A stretch of 64,000 nucleotides of DNA from NCBI RefSeq assembly GCF_017876495.1, contig NZ_JAGIOB010000001.1:1550001-1614000 (forward strand), written 5' to 3'. The position numbers were made by a program, and so were the translations under genes. Positions 19,503 to 29,381 of the stretch are shown piece by piece (the first letter of the stretch is position 1; the number at the start of each line of letters is the position of its first letter). The stretch comes from Microlunatus capsulatus. GTDB lineage: Bacteria > Actinomycetota > Actinomycetes > Propionibacteriales > Propionibacteriaceae. The notes under the pieces are model-generated. The model ran no database searches. It was given only the letters and a program-made list of their open reading frames with translations, and was not told the DNA's origin.

Positions 19503-20878
19503 TCACGACCCGCCGGCGGCCGGCAGCTCGACGACGGCCTGCAGGGTCCAGGGCGGCGCGGCGTCCTCCAGCCGGACGGCGCCGCCGACCCGGGCCGCCA
19601 GCTCCCGGGCGATGGGCAGGCCGAGCCCCGTCCCGCCGACGTCGCGGCTGCGGGCGTCGTCGCGGCGGGTGAAGCGCTCGAACACCCGCTCGCGCTCCTC
19701 GTCGGGCAGCCCGGGCCCGTCGTCGAGGACGACGAGCCGGACGCGGCCCTCGGCGACGACCGCCGCCAGCTCGACGGCCGAGCCCGCGTGCCGCACCGCG
19801 TTGTCGAGGAGGTTCTGCACCACCCGGCGGAGCTCCTCCGGGTCGGCCAGCACGGTCGGGTCGGCGCCCGGCCGGACGGTGACCGGCACCCGCGCGGGCG
19901 TCCGCTCCGCGACGTCCTCGAGCAGCCCCCGCACGGCGACGGGCACGGTGCGGGCGGGGCCGCGGGTGTCGGCGTCGGCGCGGGCCAGCAGCAGCAGGTC
20001 CTCCACCAGCCGGCCGAGCCGGTCGACGTCGACGAGCAGCTCCGCCGGCAGCTGCCCGCCCTCCCCCAGCCGCTCCGCCACCTCCAGCTGGGTCCGGATC
20101 GACGTCAGCGGGCTGCGCAGCTCGTGGGCGGCGTCGGCGACGAAGGAGCGCTGCCGCGCCCGGCCGGCGGCCAGCCGGTCCAGCATCTGGTTGAGCGTCA
20201 CGGCCAGCGCGTGCACCTCGTCGTCGGCCACCGGCACCCGCAGCCGCTCGGTCCGACCGGTGCCGCTGATCCGCTCGGCCTGCGCCCGCAGCTCCTCGAC
20301 CGGGCGCAGCGTCGAGCCGACGACCCGCCAGGCGACGGCGGCCAGCGCGACCAGCACCAGGGGGAACAGGGTCAGCAGGCCGGTGCGCAGGGCCGCCCGG
20401 ACGGCCAGCACGTCGCCGACGGGCAGGGCCACCAGGACGCTCACCGGGCCGTCGGGCGCCTCGGCGGCCACCGCCCGGACGCGGAGCGGCACGGCCAGCG
20501 CCGCCCGGGCGCCGGGCACCTGGACGGCCTCCCCGGCCAGCGCGCGGGCCAGCTCGTCGGGCCGGAGCAGCGGCGTCAGCCGGTCGGCGGTCGCCGAGCC
20601 CGCCACCACGCGCTGCTGGGCGTCGACCACCTGCACCACCTGGGCGCCGGAGACGGGGACGGGGCTCGGCAGCCGGCCCGCCTCGACCAGTACGGCCACC
20701 TCGTCGGCGGCGGCCAGCGCCCCGTCGTCCAGGGTGCGGTCGACGGCGAAGGTCAGGGCGCCGTAGAAGGCGAACCCGCCGGCGAGCAGGGCGACCCCCA
20801 CGCCGGTCACGCCGATGATGATCAGCCGGGCCCGCAGGCTCAGCCGCGCGGACCAGCGGCGCGGGGTGAGCCGGCCGC

Positions 20879-20882
<4 letters not shown>
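19503..20882 (-). CDS. Sensor histidine kinase
   Basis: A 459-residue membrane kinase with membrane segments ~18-45 and ~163-187 enclosing a ~115-residue extracytoplasmic sensor. HAMP (~188-240) is followed by the dimerisation domain with AAHELRSPL (His253), then the HATPase domain with NLLDNAVRHAG, DDGPGLP and GGTGLGLPI. The GTG start overlaps the regulator stop by 4 bases (GTGA), so the two are co-translated. The divergent LolA/ABC/peptidase operon is the likeliest target, which suggests an envelope-stress signal (inference). Confidence 0.93.
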
Positions 20883-21535
<653 letters not shown>

Positions 21536-21596
21536 GGGGTCCAGCGTGGCACGGGGCGCCCGCCGGGACCCGGCCCGACGCCCCCTCGGGCGCGGG

Positions 21597-21613
21597 CTCA
21601 GCGTCCTCTCAGC
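21597..21613. promoter_or_regulatory. 11-bp-phased direct repeat CTCAGC-N5-CTCAGC
   Basis: CTCAGC at 21597-21602 and again at 21608-21613, one helical turn apart. OmpR-family regulators typically bind such direct repeats. It sits in the divergent region between the response regulator and the LolA-like gene. Confidence 0.5.
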
Positions 21614-21635
21614 ACCCCGAGAGCAGGATGGCCGC

Positions 21636-22736
21636 ATGCAGATCCTCACCCGTCGTCCGGCCCTGCGCTGGATCGCCCCGGTGGCCCTCGCGCTCGCCGT
21701 GGGCGGCACCGGCATCGTGGCCGCCACCGCCGACGCCGACCCGAAGCTGGCCCCCAAGACCGCCGAGCAGCTGCTCGTCGACCTGCAGGGCTCCGACGTC
21801 GCCGGTCTCTCCGGCACGGTCGTGCAGAAGGCCGAGCTCGGCCTGCCCGCGCTGCCCGCGATGGGCGGCGGCGCGGACGCCTCGCAGCTCACCTCGCTGC
21901 TGAGCGGCAGCCACACGCTGCGGGTCTGGTACGACGGCCCCGACAAGGCGCGCTTCGCGCTGCTGGACGACGACCTCGGCGAGACCGACGTCATCGTCAG
22001 CGGCCGGGACCTGTGGACTTGGTCCAGCCAGGACAACGAGGCCACCCACGCCACCCTCCCCGCGGAGCCCGCGGCCGGTGAGCGGCCCAGCCGCCCCGGC
22101 GTGCCGACCACCCCGCAGGAGGCCGCGAAGACGGTGCTCGACGCGATCGGGCCGTCCACCGTGGTCAGCACCGACTCCGCCGTCGAGGTGGCGGACCGGC
22201 CGGCGCGCGAGCTGGTGCTCGCCCCGACCGACGACCGCTCGCTCATCAGCCAGGTCCGGATCGCCGTCGACGACGCGACGTCGGCCCCGCTGCGGGTGCA
22301 GGTGCTCGGCGAGGACGCGGCCACGGTCGCCGAGATCGGCTTCACCGCCGTCGACTTCAGCGCCCCCGACGCGGGCCAGTTCAGCTTCAACCCCCCGCCC
22401 GGGGCCGAGGTCACCGAGAAGGGCGCCCTCGACGCCCCCGCGCCGCGTGAGCCCGGCACGGCCGACCGCGAGGCGGCCGAGGCGGCCAAGGCCTCCACCC
22501 GCGTCGTGGGCGAGGGCTGGACCACCGTCGTGGTCTCGAAGCTCCCCGCCAGCTCGACCGACGCGGCCAGCGGCCAGCTCGGCACCGTGCTCGCCACCCT
22601 GCCGACCGTCTCCGGCTCCTGGGGCAGCGGCAAGTTGCTGGCCGGTACCGCCTTCTCCGCGGTGCTGACCGACGACGGCCGGGTCGCCGTCGGCGCCGTG
22701 GCGCCGCAGCTGCTCTACGACGCCCTCGCCCGCTAG
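21636..22736 (+). CDS. Exported LolA-like (outer-membrane lipoprotein sorting-like) protein
   Basis: A 366-residue protein with an N-terminal signal peptide (RRPALRWIAPVALALAVGG, then ATADADP). The mature part resembles the LolA/RseB beta-barrel fold: WYDGPDKARF, then VSGRDLWTWSSQDN and later VAEIGFTAVDFS. There is no lipobox. Such proteins in monoderm actinobacteria are thought to bind lipids or lipoproteins outside the membrane. It is the first gene of an operon with an ABC-2 exporter 10 bp downstream and faces the two-component system. The start was chosen at 21636 because only that Met gives a clean signal peptide. Confidence 0.8.
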   Translation: MQILTRRPALRWIAPVALALAVGGTGIVAATADADPKLAPKTAEQLLVDLQGSDVAGLSGTVVQKAELGLPALPAMGGGADASQLTSLLSGSHTLRVWYDGPDKARFALLDDDLGETDVIVSGRDLWTWSSQDNEATHATLPAEPAAGERPSRPGVPTTPQEAAKTVLDAIGPSTVVSTDSAVEVADRPARELVLAPTDDRSLISQVRIAVDDATSAPLRVQVLGEDAATVAEIGFTAVDFSAPDAGQFSFNPPPGAEVTEKGALDAPAPREPGTADREAAEAAKASTRVVGEGWTTVVVSKLPASSTDAASGQLGTVLATLPTVSGSWGSGKLLAGTAFSAVLTDDGRVAVGAVAPQLLYDALAR

Positions 22737-22746
22737 GCCGCCGGGC

Positions 22747-23709
22747 GTGGTCCGACCAGACGACGCCCCGGGGGGCACCGGCGCGCCGCCGGTGCTCACC
22801 CGCGGGCTGACCAAGCAGTTCCGCCGCCAGACGGCGGTCAGGTCCGTCGACCTCGAGGTGCCCGCGGGAGCCGTCTACGGCTTCCTCGGCCCCAACGGGT
22901 CGGGCAAGACGACGACGATCCGGATGCTGCTGGGCCTGGTCCGGCCCACGGCCGGCTCGGTCGAGCTGCTCGGCCTGCCGATGCCCGAGCGCGGCGGCGA
23001 GGCCCTGCGCCGGGTGGGCGCCCTCGTCGAGGGCCCCGCCTTCCACCCCTACCTCTCCGGACGGGCCAACCTGGCCCGGCTGGACGCCGCCGACGGCCAC
23101 AGCGACGCCCGCACCTCGGCGGCCCGGATCGACGCCGCCCTCGACCGCGTGGGCCTGCTGGCCGCCGCCACCAAGCGCTACCGGGCCTACTCCCTCGGCA
23201 TGCGGCAGCGGCTGGCCATCGCCAACGCCCTGCTGATGCCGCGGGACCTGCTGGTGCTCGACGAGCCGACCAACGGCCTCGACCCGCAGGGCACCCGCGA
23301 GGTGCGCCACCTCGTCGGCGACCTCGCTGCCGACGGCGCCACCGTCCTGGTCTCCAGCCACCTGCTCGCCGAGGTGGAGCAGATGTGCAGCCACGTCGGC
23401 GTCATGTTCGAGGGCCAGCTGGTCTCGCAGGGCTCGATGGCCGAGCTGTCCGCCGGCACCACCAAGACCGTCCGCGTCGACACCGACCGGACCGAGGACG
23501 CGGCCCGGGTGCTCGCGCAGCTGGGCCTCACCGAGGTGGCGCGCACCGCCACCCGCGTCAGCGCCGTGCTGGGCGAGGTCGAGGCCGCCAAGATCGTGCC
23601 CGAGCTGGTGCACGCCGACGTCCCCGTGCTGGGCTTCACCGTGCAGAGCCCCAGCCTGGAGGACGTGTTCGTCTCGCTCACCGGAGAGGGCTTCGATGTC
23701 AGCGGCTGA
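22747..23709 (+). CDS. ABC transporter ATP-binding protein
   Basis: A 320-residue exporter ATPase of the CcmA/DrrA type with Walker A GPNGSGKTTT, signature YSLGMRQRL, Walker B LLVLDEPTNGLDP and the switch His in SSHLL. The ~90-residue C-terminal extension is typical. It is 10 bp after the LolA-like gene and overlaps the permease by 14 bp, forming one transcription unit. Confidence 0.93.
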   Translation: MVRPDDAPGGTGAPPVLTRGLTKQFRRQTAVRSVDLEVPAGAVYGFLGPNGSGKTTTIRMLLGLVRPTAGSVELLGLPMPERGGEALRRVGALVEGPAFHPYLSGRANLARLDAADGHSDARTSAARIDAALDRVGLLAAATKRYRAYSLGMRQRLAIANALLMPRDLLVLDEPTNGLDPQGTREVRHLVGDLAADGATVLVSSHLLAEVEQMCSHVGVMFEGQLVSQGSMAELSAGTTKTVRVDTDRTEDAARVLAQLGLTEVARTATRVSAVLGEVEAAKIVPELVHADVPVLGFTVQSPSLEDVFVSLTGEGFDVSG

Positions 23710-24583
23710 GGTGCTGGGCACGCCCGGCGCCGCCCCCCGACCCGTGCCGGCGGCCGCGCCCGCCTCGCCGCTCGGCTGGCTGCGCTTCCTGCGCTCCGAG
23801 CTCACCATCATCTTCGGCCGGCGCCGCAACCTCGCCGGCATCGGCGTGCTGGCCGTCGTGCCGGTCGTGCTGGCGATCGCCGTCAAGGTCTCCGCCCCGG
23901 GCGGGGGCGGCGGCCCGGACTTCATCAGCGCCATCACCGGCAACGGGTTGTTCGTCGCCTTCGCCGCGCTGACCCTGGAGATCCCGATCTTCCTGCCGCT
24001 GGCCGTCGGCGTCATCGCCGGCGACTCGGTGGCGGGCGAGGCCAACATCGGCACCCTGCGCTACCTGCTCACCATCCCGGCGGGCCGGACCCGGCTGCTG
24101 GCGGTGAAGTTCGCCGCCATCGCGATCTCCGCGCTGGTGGCGGTGCTCGTCGTCGCCGTCGTCGGCACGGTGATGGGGCTCGCGCTGTTCGGGGGCGGGC
24201 CGATGACCCTGCTGTCGGGCACGCAGACCTCGATGGCCGACGGGTTGGGCCGGCTCCTGCTGACCTGCCTCTACCTCACCGTCCAGCTCGCGGCGCTGGG
24301 GGCGATCGGCCTGTTCATCTCCACCCTGACCGAGCAGCCGATCGGCGCGACCGTGGCCGTCGTCCTCGTCAACGTGATGATGTTCGTCCTCGACTCGATC
24401 TCCCAGCTGTCGTGGCTGCACCCCTGGCTGCTGACGCACTGGTGGACCGCCTTCGGCAACCTGCTGCGCGACCCGGTGGCCACCGAGGACATCACCCGCG
24501 GCCTGGTCACCGCGGCCGTCTACGCCGGGGTGTTCTGGCTGGCGGCCTGGGCCCGGTTCTCCGGCAAGGACGTCACCAGCTGA
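23696..24583 (+). CDS. ABC-2 type permease
   Basis: A 295-residue permease with about six hydrophobic segments, starting near residue 45 after a Pro/Ala-rich cytoplasmic tail. Conserved features include GDSVAGEANIGTLRYLLTIPAGR, typical of ABC-2 exporters. It forms the exporter with the preceding ATPase. The cargo is unknown; with the LolA-like partner, lipids or lipoproteins are candidates. Confidence 0.9.
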   Translation: MSAAEVLGTPGAAPRPVPAAAPASPLGWLRFLRSELTIIFGRRRNLAGIGVLAVVPVVLAIAVKVSAPGGGGGPDFISAITGNGLFVAFAALTLEIPIFLPLAVGVIAGDSVAGEANIGTLRYLLTIPAGRTRLLAVKFAAIAISALVAVLVVAVVGTVMGLALFGGGPMTLLSGTQTSMADGLGRLLLTCLYLTVQLAALGAIGLFISTLTEQPIGATVAVVLVNVMMFVLDSISQLSWLHPWLLTHWWTAFGNLLRDPVATEDITRGLVTAAVYAGVFWLAAWARFSGKDVTS

Positions 24584-24618
24584 GCGCAGACCGGCCGTCC
24601 CGGCGGTCCCGACCGCCG

Positions 24619-26208
24619 GTGCCCCCGGTGGCCGGCGCCGCTGCGCCGAGCCCCCACCGCGCCCCCGCCCGGGTGGCCGCCGGGCTGGTCGCGACGGCGC
24701 TCGCCCTCGCCCTGGTGGGCTCGCTCCCCCGGCCCGTGCCCCGTCCGGCGCCGCCCCCGCCCCCGGCGGACGTGCTGGCCACGGCGCTCGCCGCGCGGGT
24801 GGACGTCGCCGGGGTCCGGCCCCACCTCGCGGCGCTGCAGGCCGCGGCCGACGCGCACGACGGCCACCGGGCCGACGGCTCCCCCGGTCACGACGCGAGC
24901 GTCGCCCTGGTCGCGGACGCCCTGCGGGCCGCCGGCTTCGCCGTCGAGACCCCGGAGTTCCGCTACCCCGTCGAGGTCGTGCTGGCCCGGCACGTCGTGC
25001 TGGACGGCGACCGGCTGCGCGCGGACCGCCTCGAGGGCAGCCCCGAGACCCCCGCCGACGGCGTCGCCGGACCCCTGGTGGTGCCGGGCGGCGGGGCCGC
25101 GACGGGCTGCCGCGCCGCCGACCTCGACCCGCTCACCGCGGCCGGGGCGGTGCTGCTGGTCCGCCGCGGCGGGTGCCCCTTCGCCACCAAGGCCGCGCGG
25201 GCCGCCGACGCGGGCGCCGCGGCGCTGCTGGTGGCCAACGACGAGGCGGGCCCGCTGACCGGCGGGACGCTGCGCGAGCGCGGCCGGCTGCCCGTCGCCG
25301 GGGTCAGCACCGCCGACGGCGACCGGCTGTCCGCGCGCGCCGGCACCCGGGTGGTGCTCGACCTGCGGACCCGCACCGAGACCCGCACCAGCCGCAACGT
25401 CGTCGCCCAGACCCGGACCGGCCGGGCCGACGACGTCGTCGTGGTCGGCGGCCACCTCGACAGCGTCGAGGAGGGCCCGGGGATCAACGACAACGGCAGC
25501 GGGGCGGCCGCGCTGCTGGAGCTGGCGACGGCGCTGGGCCCCGAGCCCGCCGTCGACCGGGCGGTCCGGTTCGCCTGGTGGGGCGGGGAGGAGCTCGGCC
25601 TGCTCGGCTCGCAGGCCTACGTCGACGGCCTCGACGCCGCCGGCCGGCGCGCCCTCGCGCTGTACCTCAACGTCGACATGCTCGGCTCGCCCAACCCGGG
25701 CTTCTTCGTCTACGACGGCGACGACTCCGCCGACGACGGCGCGGGGCCCGGACCGGCCGGCTCCGCCGCGCTGGAGCGCACCCTCGTCGACCGGCTCACC
25801 GCCCTCGGCACCGCCCCCGGCCCGACGGACTTCGACGGCCGCTCCGACTACGGCCCGTTCATCGACGTCGGCGTCCCGGCCGGCGGGCTGTTCAGCGGCG
25901 CCGAGGCGCTCAAGACGCCGGCGCAGGCCGCGCGCTGGGGCGGCACCGCCGGCGAGCCGTTCGACCCCTGCTACCACCGGGCCTGCGACGACCTCGGCAA
26001 CGTCGACCTGCCGGCCCTCGGCCTGCACCTGGACGCCCTGGCCTGGACCGTCGGCCGCTACGCCGCGGGCGGGGCCGGACCGGCGCCGGACCCGGTCGCG
26101 CCGCGCGCCGTCGTCCCCGCCCTGGCCCCGCCGGCCCGGCGCCGGGCCGTCCTCGGCCACCATCCACCGGCGGGCGCGCGCAGGCGGGCGGGCGACCCGC
26201 CCCGGTAG
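24619..26208 (+). CDS. Secreted M28 aminopeptidase with PA domain
   Basis: A ~529-residue exported zinc peptidase. A hydrophobic signal segment (VAAGLVATALALALVGS) is near the N-terminus. A protease-associated (PA) domain at ~150-260 is followed by the M28 core. Zinc ligands and catalytic residues are recognisable in GGHLDSV, INDNGSGAA, WWGGEELGLLGS, NVDMLGSPN and CYHRACDD. The exact start is unsure: the first in-frame GTG after the permease stop (24619) is used, with no clear ribosome-binding site. It probably ends the LolA-ABC operon. Confidence 0.85.
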   Translation: MPPVAGAAAPSPHRAPARVAAGLVATALALALVGSLPRPVPRPAPPPPPADVLATALAARVDVAGVRPHLAALQAAADAHDGHRADGSPGHDASVALVADALRAAGFAVETPEFRYPVEVVLARHVVLDGDRLRADRLEGSPETPADGVAGPLVVPGGGAATGCRAADLDPLTAAGAVLLVRRGGCPFATKAARAADAGAAALLVANDEAGPLTGGTLRERGRLPVAGVSTADGDRLSARAGTRVVLDLRTRTETRTSRNVVAQTRTGRADDVVVVGGHLDSVEEGPGINDNGSGAAALLELATALGPEPAVDRAVRFAWWGGEELGLLGSQAYVDGLDAAGRRALALYLNVDMLGSPNPGFFVYDGDDSADDGAGPGPAGSAALERTLVDRLTALGTAPGPTDFDGRSDYGPFIDVGVPAGGLFSGAEALKTPAQAARWGGTAGEPFDPCYHRACDDLGNVDLPALGLHLDALAWTVGRYAAGGAGPAPDPVAPRAVVPALAPPARRRAVLGHHPPAGARRRAGDPPR

Positions 26209-26217
26209 GTTCGGGGT

Positions 26218-26415
26218 GTGGAACGGGACCCGGAGCTGCGCGGCAAGCTCGCCAAGGAGGGCCGGCTGTGGGCGATGGCCGCCGTCTGCGCGACGGCCGG
26301 CGCCGTCACCGTCGCCGTGACCGACGCCATCCCGCCCGGGGTGCTCGCCTTCCTGGTGGCGCTCGCCGTGCTCGGCCCGCTGCTCCGGCTGTACGAGAAG
26401 CGGCACCGGCGGTGA
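26218..26415 (+). CDS. Small two-helix membrane protein
   Basis: A 65-residue protein of unknown function with two hydrophobic helices (~19-36 and ~40-58) and basic tails. The GTG start lies 6 nt after TAGGTT (26206-26211), whose TAG is also the stop of the peptidase gene. Its TGA overlaps the trmB GTG, so it leads the trmB-truA operon. Confidence 0.65.
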   Translation: MERDPELRGKLAKEGRLWAMAAVCATAGAVTVAVTDAIPPGVLAFLVALAVLGPLLRLYEKRHRR

Positions 26416-27200
26416 GCGCGCCCGACGCCGGGCCCCCGCCGGCCCCGGTGCAACCGGCCGGCGAGCGGCCCGCCCGGCCGCCGCGGGTGCACCGCGAGGT
26501 CGTGTCGTTCGTCCGGCGCAGCGCCCGGATGCGGCCCAACCAGCGCCGCGCCTGGGACGCCCACCACGAGCGCTTCGTGCTGCCGGTGGACCGGCGCGAG
26601 ACGAGCACGTCGGTCGACCCGGACGCCCGGCTGGACCTGACGGCGGCCTTCGGCCGCGAGGCCCCGCTGGTCGTCGAGATCGGCCCCGGCCCGGGCGACT
26701 CGCTGGTGGCGATGGCCGCCGCCCGGCCCGAGGTCGACGTGCTGGCCTTCGAGGTCTACGAGCCGGCAGCGGCCCAGCTGGTCAGCGCGCTGCACCGGGC
26801 CGGTCTGGACAACGTCCGCATCGTCGTCGCCGACGCGGTGGCGGGGCTGCAGCACCTGCTGCCCGCTGGTCGCCTGGCCGAGCTGTGGACCTTCTTCCCC
26901 GACCCGTGGCCCAAGTCCCGGCACCACAAGCGCCGCCTGGTCAGCCCCGCCCTGGCGGCCGTCGCCGCCGAGCGGCTGCAGCTCGGCGGCACCTGGCGGC
27001 TCGCCACCGACTGGGAGGACTACGCCCTCGCCATGCGGGAGGTGCTGGACGCCGAGCCCGGACTGGAGAACCTCCACCCGGGGGGCTGGGCGCCGCGCTG
27101 GGACGCCCGTCCGCTCACCCGCTTCGAGCAGCGGGGGCTGGACGCCGGCCGGGCCGTGCACGACCTCACCTACCGGCGGGTCACGCCGGCGGCCCCGTGA
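26412..27200 (+). CDS. trmB: tRNA (guanine-N7-)-methyltransferase
   Basis: A 262-residue SAM methyltransferase that makes m7G46 in tRNA. It has the SAM motif VVEIGPGPGDSL and the diagnostic FFPDPWPKSRHHKRRL. The Pro-rich N-terminus of ~30 residues is usual in actinobacteria. The GTG start overlaps the preceding stop by 4 bases, and its own end overlaps truA in the same way. Confidence 0.95.
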   Translation: MSAPDAGPPPAPVQPAGERPARPPRVHREVVSFVRRSARMRPNQRRAWDAHHERFVLPVDRRETSTSVDPDARLDLTAAFGREAPLVVEIGPGPGDSLVAMAAARPEVDVLAFEVYEPAAAQLVSALHRAGLDNVRIVVADAVAGLQHLLPAGRLAELWTFFPDPWPKSRHHKRRLVSPALAAVAAERLQLGGTWRLATDWEDYALAMREVLDAEPGLENLHPGGWAPRWDARPLTRFEQRGLDAGRAVHDLTYRRVTPAAP

Positions 27201-28075
27201 GCGGCCCCACCCGCCGCTGGCGGCTGGACCTCGGCTACGACGGCGCCGGCTTCTCCGGCTGGGCCCGCCAGCCCGGCCTGCGGACCGTGCAGGGCGAGCT
27301 GGAGGACTGGGTGACCCGGGTGCTGCGGCTGCCCGAGCCGGCGGCGCTGGTCTGCGCCGGCCGCACCGACACCGGCGTGCACGCGCGCGGCCAGGTGGCC
27401 CACGTCGACCTGCCCGCCGACGCCCTCGAGGACGGCGCGCTGCTCACCCGCCGGCTGCACCGGGTGCTGGCCGGTGACCTCGTCGTGCGCGCCGTCACGC
27501 CGGCCCCCGAGGGCTTCGACGCCCGCTTCGGCGCGGTCTGGCGGCGCTACGTCTACCGGCTCAGCGACGGCGGCGCCCCGCTGGACCCGCTGCACCGCGG
27601 CTGGGTGGTGGCCGTCCAGCCGGCGCTGGACCTCGACCGGCTGGCCTCCGCCGCGCCCGTCCTGCTGGGCCTGCGCGACTTCGGCGCCTTCTGCAAGCGG
27701 CGCGAGGGCGCGACGACGGTCCGGACCCTGCTGGAGCTGTCCGCGGCCCGGGTGCCCTCGGGGCCGCTCGCCGGCGCCGTCGAGCTGACAGTCCGGGCCG
27801 ACGCCTTCTGCCACTCGATGGTCCGCTCGCTGGTCGGCGCGCTCGTCGACGTCGGCGCGGGCCGGCGCGACCTCGGCTGGCTGCGGCGGGTGACCACCGA
27901 GGCGGCCCGCTCCCCCGACGTCCAGGTGATGCCGGCGAAGGGGCTGGTGCTGGAGGAGGTCGGCTACCCGCCCGACGACCAGCTGGTGGCCCGGGGCCTG
28001 GAGGCCCGCAGCGTCCGCCGGGCTGCCGCCGAGCCCGACCCCGAACCCACCCCGTCCGAGGAGGTGCCCGCGTGA
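27197..28075 (+). CDS. truA: tRNA pseudouridine(38-40) synthase
   Basis: A 292-residue pseudouridine synthase. The catalytic Asp lies in CAGRTDTGVHARGQVAH; RRYVYRL and FCHSMVRSLVG are also family blocks. In most actinobacteria truA follows rplQ; here it is ~22 kb from rplQ and in the opposite orientation. It is joined by GTGA overlaps to trmB and the rsmC-like gene. Confidence 0.95.
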   Translation: MSGPTRRWRLDLGYDGAGFSGWARQPGLRTVQGELEDWVTRVLRLPEPAALVCAGRTDTGVHARGQVAHVDLPADALEDGALLTRRLHRVLAGDLVVRAVTPAPEGFDARFGAVWRRYVYRLSDGGAPLDPLHRGWVVAVQPALDLDRLASAAPVLLGLRDFGAFCKRREGATTVRTLLELSAARVPSGPLAGAVELTVRADAFCHSMVRSLVGALVDVGAGRRDLGWLRRVTTEAARSPDVQVMPAKGLVLEEVGYPPDDQLVARGLEARSVRRAAAEPDPEPTPSEEVPA

Positions 28076-28689
28076 GCGAGCCGTCCCACTACTTCGACGC
28101 GACCCCGACCGGCCCCGAGCGCCGGCGGACCGTCACCGTCGGCGTCTGGGGTCGCGAGCTGGAGCTGAGCACCGCCAACGGCGTCTTCGCCGGCGACGGC
28201 CTGGACCGCGGCACCGCGGTGCTGCTGCGCGCGTCGGCCCCGCCGACGGGCAGTCCCCGGGTGCTCGACCTCGGCTGCGGCTGGGGGCCGATCGCGGTCG
28301 GGATCGCCGTGCACTGCCCCGGGGCGCAGGTGGACGCCGTCGACGTCAACGACCGGGCGCTGGGCCTGTGCCGCGACAACGCCGCGGCCCTCGGCGTCGG
28401 CGACCGGGTGCGGGCGCTGCGGCCCGAGCAGGTGGAGGACGCGGCCCGCTACGACCAGATCTGGTCGAACCCGCCGATCCGGGTGGGCAAGGAGGCGCTG
28501 CACGTGCTGCTGCTCCGGTGGCTGCCGCGGCTGACCCCCGACGGGGAGGCCCGGCTGGTCGTCGGCCGCAACCTCGGCGCGGACACCCTGCAGCGCTGGC
28601 TGGTCGAGCAGGGCCACCCCACCGAGCGGGTCGCCTCGGCCAAGGGCTTCCGGGTGCTCGTCGTCCGCCCGGCCGCGACCCAGGGCTGA
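28072..28689 (+). CDS. RsmC-like class I SAM methyltransferase
   Basis: A 205-residue protein with the SAM motif VLDLGCGWGPIAV, an acidic loop (VDVND) and the N-P-P-[IF] motif in SNPPIRVGK, the sign of base-amino methylation. It matches the single-domain actinobacterial relatives of 16S rRNA G1207 N2-methyltransferase RsmC. The GTG start overlaps the truA stop by four bases. Confidence 0.85.
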   Translation: MSEPSHYFDATPTGPERRRTVTVGVWGRELELSTANGVFAGDGLDRGTAVLLRASAPPTGSPRVLDLGCGWGPIAVGIAVHCPGAQVDAVDVNDRALGLCRDNAAALGVGDRVRALRPEQVEDAARYDQIWSNPPIRVGKEALHVLLLRWLPRLTPDGEARLVVGRNLGADTLQRWLVEQGHPTERVASAKGFRVLVVRPAATQG

Positions 28690-28697
28690 CGCCTGCT

Positions 28698-29315
28698 GTG
28701 CTTCCGGTGACCCCGCCGCTCGACGCCCTGCTGGCCGACCTCGCCGCCTGGTCCCCGCCCGACCCGGAGCAGGCGCGGCTGCGCACGGCGTACCGCGACC
28801 GGCTGCTCGCCGCGGGTCCGGCGGCGCTGCGCCGCGACGGCGGCCCGGAGCACGTGACGGCCAGCGCCCTGGTCCTGGACCCCGACCTGGAGCGGACCGT
28901 GCTGTGCCTGCACCGCAAGGGCCGGTTCTGGGTGCAGCCGGGCGGCCACCTCGAGCCGGACGACGCCGACGTGGCCGCCGCGGCGCTGCGGGAGGCGCGC
29001 GAGGAGACGGGCCTGACCGGCCCGATGGCACTGCCCGGGCTGCTGGACCTCAACCGGCACGCCCTGCCGGCCGGCTTCGGCGCCTGCCGCGTCCACTGGG
29101 ACGTCGGCGTCGCCGTGACCGCCCCGGCCGACGCCGTGCCCGCCGTCAGCGACGAGAGCCACGCGGTGGCCTGGTTCGCCCTCGACGCGCTGCCCCAGCC
29201 GCTGGCCGGCAGCGTGGCCACCCGCCTGCAGCGCGCCCGCGCCCTGCTGGCGGGCCGCTCCGGTGCGGGCCGGTCCGCTGGGAGCCGCGCGACCGGCGAC
29301 GGCGGCGGGACCTGA
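28698..29315 (+). CDS. NUDIX hydrolase
   Basis: A 205-residue NUDIX protein. The NUDIX box is seen as GGHLEPDD...LREAREETGL, with one residue more than the classical spacing. Substrate is unknown. It begins 8 bp after the methyltransferase stop, so it probably belongs to the same operon; the GTG at 28707 is the alternative start. The last ~15 residues are Gly/Ser/Arg-rich. Confidence 0.85.
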   Translation: MLPVTPPLDALLADLAAWSPPDPEQARLRTAYRDRLLAAGPAALRRDGGPEHVTASALVLDPDLERTVLCLHRKGRFWVQPGGHLEPDDADVAAAALREAREETGLTGPMALPGLLDLNRHALPAGFGACRVHWDVGVAVTAPADAVPAVSDESHAVAWFALDALPQPLAGSVATRLQRARALLAGRSGAGRSAGSRATGDGGGT

Positions 29316-29381
29316 GAACATAGGGGTGCTAGACGTCGGCGCAGCGGTGGGCCGGCCCCGTTCCCAGCCGAGGAGATCTCC

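Noticed and set aside
24412-24618. Start of the M28 peptidase inside the permease gene
   Set aside because: It would overlap the permease by 170 bp and give no signal peptide; the GTG after the permease stop is better.
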